A stretch of DNA of 64,000 nucleotides from NCBI GenBank assembly GCA_018340805.1, contig JACMZG010000008.1:20279820-20343819 (forward strand), written 5' to 3'. How positions within the stretch are numbered: the stretch's first letter is position 1; every line of letters starts with the position of its first letter. Made by a program: the position numbers and the translations under genes. The notes under the pieces were generated by a model, which was given only the letters and a program-made list of their open reading frames with translations, made no database searches and was not told the origin of the DNA. This document shows, piece by piece, positions 57,057-64,000 of the stretch. This stretch comes from Microvelia longipes (Eukaryota > Arthropoda > Insecta > Hemiptera > Veliidae).

Positions 57057-57229
57057 TTTTGTTGTCCTTGACGTTGAAGACTTTTAGAAGACTGAAAGAA
57101 GCAGGTGAAGTTCTCTCTGGATGGGCACGCGAACAGAGATTTTGGTTACGCTATGTGAACGTGCAGGTGTACGGTGCTCATCCGGCGGAAACTCCCATAT
57201 CTTACCTAGTGGCTTCTTCCTTACTTTAA
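57057..57229 (+). other. Unassigned open segment
   Basis: An ATG-less frame of about 60 codons reads through TLKTFRRLKEAGEVLSGWAR, EQRFWLRYVNVQVYGAHPAE and TPISYLV before a stop. It is GC-richer than its flanks and protein-like, perhaps a fragment of a retroelement or pseudogene. No family was recognised. Confidence 0.25.
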
Positions 57230-57384
57230 GGAATCAAAGAAGTTCTACTATTTTCTTTCTTTCATGGAATTAATTTGCAAGAATAATTCATAGTGTCGTT
57301 CTTATTCTCTATTTACTCTTTAATTTAATTCTCTTATGAAAATTAAAAGAGTTCTGATTAGGTATAGTAGCATCATTGCAATTA

Positions 57385-57440
57385 AAATTCTGGTTCGGTG
57401 GTCCATTAGGCGGGCAAATTTCCTTTGGAATGCTTTTCTT
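57385..57440 (+). repeat. Family H head fragment
   Basis: ATTCTGGTTCGGTGGTCCAT with AGGCGGGCAAATTTCCTTTG and GAATGC parallels the SINE-like head at 14391-14440. Confidence 0.6.
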
Positions 57441-58223
57441 ATGCACCAATACAGTTCTTATCTCAGCTCGGGATTTCGTTTTAAAGAAAATATTGAAGTT
57501 TCTTTAGTCCACTAAAATAATAAACTACACCTAGAGCCCTGTTCTTAAAATATTTCTTAGATAAGCGTTTCAAATGTCTGTAGGGAAGCTTTGTTTCGTA
57601 CTTGTCAATTTGTAATTATTTAGGTTTAAGTTTCATACTGAACGCATTACTTGCACTTTTTACTAGAAATATGTGTAAATTAAATTACATAGAGCAAAAC
57701 AAAAACGGCTTAAATACAGTTATTGGGGGCTAGTTTTTAGCGGACTCGCCCGCAGATACTCAAGGATGCGCCCGCATCGCGTCCGAAGCGCATCTGTCTT
57801 GCGTCACCTGTTGTTATTGAGCCACTGATGTGTCTTTTATTTCTATTGACTATTTATGTAATATTTGTGGAATTCTTTAGTTTTCTATTAAAATTCTTTT
57901 GTATATTTCGTACTTAATTAAAACTGTGTAATTAATGAGATATTAACTTTTAACCTATTTCTCGTTGTCTTTGCAAGGATGGAATGCAATTAATTTCTGA
58001 TTAATTAAATTATATATATATTCAAGGTATTTAAGGAAGAAATAAAAAGCTACATAATATTTTTTAATATCTAAGTTATTTTATTTATGCTCACATTCCT
58101 CCTAAAAGGAGGGAGAGGATTTAAAAATAACATTCACTTTTTATCATTAATGATTCAGTCCAACTGATACTAAAAATAATTAAAAAAAAAACAATTAGTC
58201 TCTTTGTTTATATATGTATTAAA
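57441..58223. other. Spacer, nothing recognised
   Basis: A GC-richer patch at about 57735-57810 (CGCCCGCATCGCGTCCGAAG) has no open frame or relative in the window. Confidence 0.4.
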
Positions 58224-58330
58224 CCCCCTCTATGGTTGAGTTTGTTAAAACGTCAGTATTTATACTTTTCTTTGACACAACGAAGGTCTGGGTTTCGCAT
58301 CCTAGGTTAGGCTCTCAGTTTATATAAGAT
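58224..58330 (+). mobile_element. tRNA-like SINE head, degenerate
   Basis: TATGGTTGAGTTTGTTAAAA with CGTCAG at 58231 resembles an A box and D arm. GTCTGGGTTTCGCATCCTAG at 58286 resembles a B box and T arm. The arms do not pair well enough for a tRNA. Confidence 0.45.
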
Positions 58331-58394
58331 TAATCTTAAAATAAATAAACAACATTTGGGTTATGAGAGTAACAGAAAGATAAAATAAAAACAC

Positions 58395-58445
58395 AAATTT
58401 GAGCTTTCGGCCGTAAATTAAGCCTTTTCAGAAGTAGTTTTATTC
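58395..58445 (-). repeat. Hammerhead-core-like motif, degenerate
   Basis: The complement reads TTCTGAAAAGGCTTAATTTA and CGGCCGAAAGCTC: CTGA, a GGC...GCC stem and GAAA, as in family B, but CTGANGA is mutated to CTGAAAA. No arm partner was found next to it. Confidence 0.35.
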
Positions 58446-59349
58446 CAAACTAAATCAGGTCACAGAAAAATAATAAAATTAGTTGCAGTAATCTAACAAT
58501 AGCTAACTGTGTATGCCATCGGAGAGTGACATCTACTTCTAAACAAAGATCTAGTTCGAAAAAAGGGGCTAACATTACAAAAATTTAGAAGTACATCATG
58601 TAAATATTGAAATTAGGGTTTGGTTACCCCTGATGAGTCGCAAGGCTTTAAACGGGCATTAATCAGAGTATTTTAGGAGGAGGGTATATCCTCCCGTTTT
58701 GAGCCAAATTCTATGGCACATGTCATATACAATTGCTTGATTTAAAATAACCGGAATATAGTCATATTTATTGGTATTATTTTTTTAAGATTCAAAGCGG
58801 TTTCCAAATAATATTACGGTAATAACTTAACTTTTTGAATTTACCAAAATTGCCTTATTTGGGTAAAAGATGAAAATAATTTTAAAAAATCAATTTCTTG
58901 GGGTAGGGAAAATTTTCGAAATTCTAGAACCATGTTTTCCCCTGATTTTTTAGGAAATTAATGTTGGTACTAAACTGTTTCACCCTGTATATAGCCATGA
59001 ATAGTACCCTATTTATTATTGTGACATTTATGTGTAAGTTTAAATATTTTTTAAAAATACTTTATTTTTTCTTCTTTTAATATTTCTTTTATTTAAATAA
59101 ATTTATAAATAAAAATATTATTCTTGGACAATGTTTTACTTGACATTAATAAATAGTTGGGGGGGGGGGGGGGGAAAAATTGGTTAAATAGTTCCCCCCC
59201 CCACCATAACAATGTTTTACAACTGTGTATACGCCCCAAAATTTTGAGATACCCCTCGGGAAAACCCACTGAAAAAAACCCTTGCATTAATATCATTATT
59301 ATTATGTATGAAAGTACGGATGTGCACATCTCTTGTAAACACCCAACAC
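58446..59349. other. Spacer with a long G run
   Basis: A run of 15 or more G at about 59159-59174 and a C9-10 run at about 59196 flank GGTTAAATAGTT. AAATAGTT precedes both runs. Open frames across the run are low-complexity artefacts. Confidence 0.5.
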
Positions 59350-59800
59350 ATGTCGAATGATAAATTAAATTTAAATTAAACTTGGCACAAAAATTAAATC
59401 CTAAAAGAAGAATAAATGATTAGATTTAATGAAAAAACCAACTGGGCGTATCAAAATGGCATCACAAAAAATCATTCAATAAATTATAAAATCGTTCTAA
59501 AAATTCATAAAAAAAATTTGTTTGATAAGTAGTGTTTCTAATGATGCTTTAGAGCTCTCTGAGTACAATGAGGCCTTATCAACATCTGTGGTTGAACTGT
59601 GATAGTACAGTTCCCGAGATATTTTAAAGAATAGATAAGCATTATTCTTGTAAAAACGCTAAATAAAACGGCAATACTATGGATGCTAAAACGTCGACAG
59701 GGCGTATAATGATCAATTTTGATGTCTCAATGTGTGCTACTACAATGGTCTCCCTGCTTATTGGAGGTAGGGAAGCAAACATTTTAATTGCAAATCACTC
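59350..59800 (+). repeat. Dispersed repeat family E copy
   Basis: AACTGGGCGTATCAAAATGG with CATCAC, GTTTCTAATGATGCTTTAGA, GAGTACAATGAGGCCTTATC and GGAGGTAGGGAAGCAAAC share order with 36140-36555, though the last block has a different position there. Confidence 0.55.
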
Positions 59801-61072
59801 TGCCTCGGCACCTGGCTCTGTGTAGGTCACCGGACCCACATCATTCTGTATTTTACTTGATTTAGGATAAAAATCAATAATTATCTAATTTTTAACTCAC
59901 TTAATTATATTAATGATACAATTAAAATGATATAGTGACCAAATTTATTTAATATAACATAACAATTTAATATTTTGAAAGTCAAACCAAATTGTGTTCT
60001 TGCAAACTTTATTTTAGTTTCAGAAATTTCTATCAGCGATTATAAGTAGTTTAGAAAATTAGATTCATTATGTTCTTATAAATTTTTTATCTTTAAAAAA
60101 AGACTAGTTTTAACAAAAATCTATAAATTAATTGGTTTATACGGGGGATTAATAAAAATCATAAAAATCCAGGTCACCGGAAACCCAAAAATGTTTATAA
60201 TATCCTGAATTTTGTATCTCACCAAACTGTGTAAGAAATTTTATGAGTTTTTATCCTGACATCTGCTTTTTAATAATTATACTTCTTGTTAAAAGATTCC
60301 GTAAATACCTAAATCTAGAGTTTATTAATGATTGTAATTTTGTATATTTCTATAAATTTAAACAAGCTGCCAAATTTGTTATATGAACTGCGTCTCCCTG
60401 TCTCCTTTATCAGACATCTCGTCATTTTTTGAATTTTCTTCATTATCCTATATGTAAATTGGAAAAAGAATAAGTTTGTACTAAAAAAAAACCAAGATTT
60501 AAGATTCGATATGAATTATCCGTCTCTCTGAATGTGCGTGAAATAAATGCTCAGATTATAAAGCATTTACCTTTTTTTTATATTTGGAGAAAAAAATCCA
60601 ATGGGTTTCAGTGACGCCTTTAACTCTTTGCATTAACAGAAATATCTGTTCTTTTAATTGATTTTTTTAAAAGTAAATGACGTCTTTGAAATAATTCTTA
60701 TACTGATCAGCTGATTAAATTTCATTTAAAAATTATTTTTCTACGCTTTTAACGTGATAATAGTAATAAATTCCCATTGACTCACATATATACTATCAGA
60801 AACCAACTTTTTATAAAAATAGCAATTGTTTTTTAAATTCTTTACAATAGCGACTTGGTCTTTGATTCTGAAATGTAGATTATATCAAAAGCTATTACAT
60901 ACACTAATCTTTTCTGCTTCATTTGAAATTTGTTTTTTAGATTCTGGCATAGTTTTTCTTTTGGCTTCTTATAGTCAATAACCATCTTTTGTTACCAAAA
61001 GTAACTTCTTCTAACCAAATTAACCTCCTTTAACCAATAATAGCTCAAACATACATTCTTAAGCTTAAAATT
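59801..61072. other. AT-rich spacer, nothing recognised
   Basis: No repeats shared with the window and no splice-bounded frames. Confidence 0.4.
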
Positions 61073-61225
61073 ACTAAGTAAAAGAAGGTTAGGTTAATGC
61101 TATGGTTAGTGTTGGTCAATGATGCTTACTGGAGATTACCACGTGTGATACTAAGTAGAAGAGGATTAGGTTAATGCTATGGTTAGTATTGGTTAATGAT
61201 GGTTACTGAAATTCACCATGTGGTA
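61073..61225 (+). repeat. 77-bp direct duplication
   Basis: ACTAAGTAAAAGAAGGTTAG with GTTAATGCTATGGTTAGTGT at 61073 recurs as ACTAAGTAGAAGAGGATTAG with GTTAATGCTATGGTTAGTAT at 61150, continuing through CAATGATG(C/G)TTACTG. Two copies only. Confidence 0.8.
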
Positions 61226-62925
61226 ATGGTTGCTTAGACATATTAAATTAAAACACACCTAAAAACCGAAAATTTGAAGTGGCGGGACATAGAGTACCAA
61301 TCTACTTCTTGAGATTGTAAGTTTGATGGAGGCAATGGTTTGGGTTTCTTATTAAGTGGAAACTTATTCGATCAAAACAAAGATTTCAAATAATTGCCAT
61401 CACAATGTCTATTTAATCATAGAACTCTTTAGAACATGAAAGGAAAATCTAAAAATCTTATCCCCTTTATCATTGCTGATGTGTATTGTACTGACAAAAT
61501 GATTTTTTCCATGATTATTATTATTTTTCTAAGGGATACCTTGCTTTTTTTACTAACTCAAATCGTTTGTATATTATGAAGAGAAGCGATTAGCATAACG
61601 TTGACGGACGCTGTAAAGACAAGGAATATAACAAACCCATGATTTTACAGATATGTAAATTACATATTGTGATGAGATGAAAACTCAACAAATTAAATCG
61701 AGCATAATATTTTAATTTATATGTATTTCAGAAGGTTATTGTTTGTACTGAAAATTTGAATCAACGTTGATTGAAAGACTCAATAAATAATAGACAAGGC
61801 AATGAGCAATGAAAGATACAAACAATGGAAACCAATAAAGAATTCGATACTAAAAAAGTTTGTATGAATAAGATGTTAAATGGAATCAGATCAATTTACA
61901 ATCAATGTCAAAAAGAGAGAGATCAATAAATTGACATTTTTACGTAAAAAAATGAACTACCAAACGGTTTCGTTCAAATAAAACTTAACGAAGAAGGTGC
62001 AAAAACAGTGGGTTTTTGTAAAAAAATATCCCTAGAGGGACACATGAGACTTTGAAGGGTTCACCCAGTCAGTGTCTGTTTTAACGTCAGTTTGGTTCTC
62101 CTGGAAAAAATAGGGTAGACAGATGCCTCTTTTTTAAAGGTACCCTTAAAAATAATAGGATGCTTTCCATGTGTACTACTTTATGTAAAAAATAAGTTTG
62201 ATAAATATGACTAAAAAATGGACTTCAGAATCGTATTACTCGGTTTAACCTGATCTATTGTAGGGTACTTTAAAAAATGAAGTTCAATCCCAGACTTTGT
62301 GAGGTACAATGAAGTTCTTTTATCTGTTTATGGTCTGACCTTTGATCTGGAGATCGTCCTGATCTTGACATCAACTGTCAAAGCAGTGTATAAAGACCCC
62401 TTAAATGTCGTTTGCATTATCTATGACAGTGTCATCTTTTGAAATAGCAGAATTTTGTCATCCTTAAGATGCTTTTAAGACTACAATAGTCTAAGAGGCT
62501 TTGAATGCGAACTTTGCGAGATAACACGTCCCCTTCTCTAGTTTAAGATGACCCTGTTAAGATATTCGCTTAAGAAGTGAAATAAGTAATTCGATATTGA
62601 ATGTTGATAACTTATTTAAATAAAAGTAAATCTTTTAGTTTTGTAAGCCAGTTGAGTATTTTTATTTAATTTTTTTTTATCTGATGTTAAAAATATTGTG
62701 ATTTAGTAAAGAATAACTCGAACCAATATAACCTATTTTTGTTACAGGGACACAGTAAGTTTAATTTAGCTCTTCATATTGCCTGATACTCTAACAACTC
62801 ATAACATAGAGATATATTACTATTGGTTGAATTTTGAAACATCGAAAAAGTAACCTGAACACATTCGATTATCATTATCATCAAATAAACAGAACAAACA
62901 AACAGTAAATTATATAGTAGATTGT
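61226..62925. other. Spacer, nothing recognised
   Basis: No open frame over 65 codons with a domain and no shared repeat was found. Confidence 0.4.
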
Positions 62926-63115
62926 TTGAAATACAAATCACAACACAAACAATCTGTGGGAAGCCCAAGACAATTGATTAATTATAACCTCAACTCCCTC
63001 TTGGAGGAGGTTTCAATGAGGTTACACAGAGCCCCTGAGAGCCCCACGAAGAATGTTTCAGGCCTCTCAATGTATTAAGATAGGCTATGCCGCCTCTAGT
63101 ATATATCTCTATGAC
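62926..63115. mobile_element. MITE-like family D copy
   Basis: AATACAAATCACAACACAAA, AGGAGGTTTCAATGAGGTTA, CACAGAGCCCCTGAGAGCC, AATGTTTCAGGCCTCTCAAT and ending CCTCTAGTATATATCTCTAT match the forward copies near 29.15-29.33 kb. Confidence 0.7.
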
Positions 63116-63149
63116 TCATAGTACCCCATATAAGTTTATCTATTCATAT

Positions 63150-63310
63150 TGGGATTCACGAATAGTTCAGTTGGTTAAAGCGTCAGGCCTTTTCATGGTC
63201 ACTCGGGGATACCTGTAATCTCAACGTAGCCCAGGTTCAATTCTGAGCCATGCCACTTGGTTTTTACGCTACTGATATGAGCGGGCTTACTCATGTTGCC
63301 TTCTACACTA
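63150..63310 (+). mobile_element. tRNA-derived SINE
   Basis: GAATAGTTCAGTTGGTTAAA with GCGTC is a good A box and D arm at about 63160. CCCAGGTTCAATTCTGAGCC at 63230 is a B box and T arm. About 60 bp separate the boxes, longer than in most tRNAs, so the anticodon region carries an insertion or a long variable arm. The body TGATATGAGCGGGCTTACTC at about 63273 resembles GACATAAGTGGGCTC in the SINE at 21.8 kb, so the two may share a body with different heads. Confidence 0.65.
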
Positions 63311-63684
63311 AATAAGAGAAGAGCTGTTTATGAAGAGGTGGAATGAATTTGGGCAATCCTTTATATAAAGGCATGCTAATTGTTTTACAGATGCTTGCTT
63401 GAGAAGCAACCGGAACTTATTATGCATTATAGCGTAGAAGAGAGTAAAAAATGTGGATGTATCCACATCATCCACATTTAGTGTGATGAGGATAATTTCT
63501 AACACTTGTGCTCTAAGACTAGATTGAGACCAGAGATATCTGTTATGCTATAAAGCATTGTGCTGGCCAATATAGCTGCACAATCTTACTGTAGATGTAA
63601 ATTGAGGCAAATAAAGTGTTGAAACTACAAAGGTCCCTTAAAAATGCTCTTTAATCCAATAAATACTGAGATGTGGAATAAGCT
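63311..63684. other. Spacer, nothing recognised
   Basis: A 65-codon minus frame at 63308-63505 overlaps the SINE end and has no known domain. Confidence 0.4.
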
Positions 63685-63997
63685 TATAAATAAATAAAGT
63701 TTGTCTTTCCACAGATGATTTATTATTATAAAACAAAGCCAGCTTTCAACCTGAACGGTCATCATCAGTGCCGGTGAGATGAGTCTAGATTACTTTTTAG
63801 CCGGTTTCTGAGGCCAAGGCATGTATACGACGGTATAGGATGTATACGAGGTCGTATACATGCCTTGGCCTCAGAAACCGGCTAAAAAAGTAATCTAGAC
63901 TCATCTCACCGGCACTGATGATGACCGTTCAGGTTAAAAGCTGGCTTTGTTTTATAATAATAAATCATCTGTGGAAAGACAAACTTTATTTATTTAT
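63685..63997. mobile_element. Near-perfect palindrome with 147-bp arms
   Basis: 63685-63831 and 63851-63997 are inverted copies with only a few differences around a 19-bp loop. Each arm runs TATAAATAAATAAAGTTTGT, CAAAGCCAGCTTT, GGTCATCATCAGTGCCGGTG and AGCCGGTTTCTGAGGCCAAG. The right arm contains CTGATGA at 63915 followed by a TGACC/GGTTA stem and AAAAGC, a degraded hammerhead-like core. The high arm identity suggests a recent event or gene conversion between arms. The window ends 3 bp after the arm, so the element may extend further. Confidence 0.85.
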
Positions 63998-64000
63998 ACT

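Overview
This is an AT-rich, repeat-dense piece of an animal nuclear genome, almost certainly from an arthropod and most likely an insect. It shows spliced genes with GTAAGT-type donors and pyrimidine-AG acceptors, a pacifastin-type inhibitor (an arthropod family), Jockey-like and R1-like LINE remains, tRNA-derived SINEs, foldback elements, and long TA and minisatellite tracts. The order cannot be decided from the sequence. Most open reading frames here are chance or repeat-derived. The real coding sequence is split into small exons.

Two genes can be assembled with confidence, both on the minus strand. A three-exon gene at 28151-24276 encodes a 111-residue Tctex-type dynein light chain (DYNLT1 orthologue). 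A two-exon gene at 41798-30990 encodes a 73-residue secreted peptide, with a signal peptide in exon 1 and one pacifastin domain in exon 2, across a 10.6-kb intron. On the plus strand, two candidate exons (29708-29777 and 43298-43414) have compatible splice phase and may belong to one unrecognised gene. Its 13.5-kb intron would then contain the whole pacifastin gene on the opposite strand.

Layout: 1-15.8 kb is repeats: a foldback element at 1.9-2.2 kb and its relatives, copies of a dispersed family called A here, a dimeric satellite at 10.9-11.5 kb, TA tracts, and a tRNA-like tandem array leading into a foldback element at 13.9-15.1 kb. 15.8-24 kb holds a decayed LINE 3' end, a small MITE-like element, a tRNA-Lys-derived SINE and a 102-bp tandem array. 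24.2-28.2 kb is the dynein light chain gene. 28.2-43.4 kb holds the nested pacifastin locus. Its intron carries a 4.2-kb array of a 53-bp repeat and an antisense R1-like LINE fragment. 43.4-64 kb has no confident host exon. It holds several foldback elements, long family A copies, a 47-bp tandem array split by a 1.19-kb TIR transposon with a TTA target duplication and a SANT-like exon, two more tRNA-like SINEs, and a nearly perfect 147-bp-arm palindrome at the right edge.

The points most worth a second look are the pacifastin gene and its nesting, the TIR transposon with 11-bp subterminal repeats, and hammerhead-ribozyme-core-like motifs that recur in foldback arms. No prokaryotic feature (operon, CRISPR, IS element) is present.
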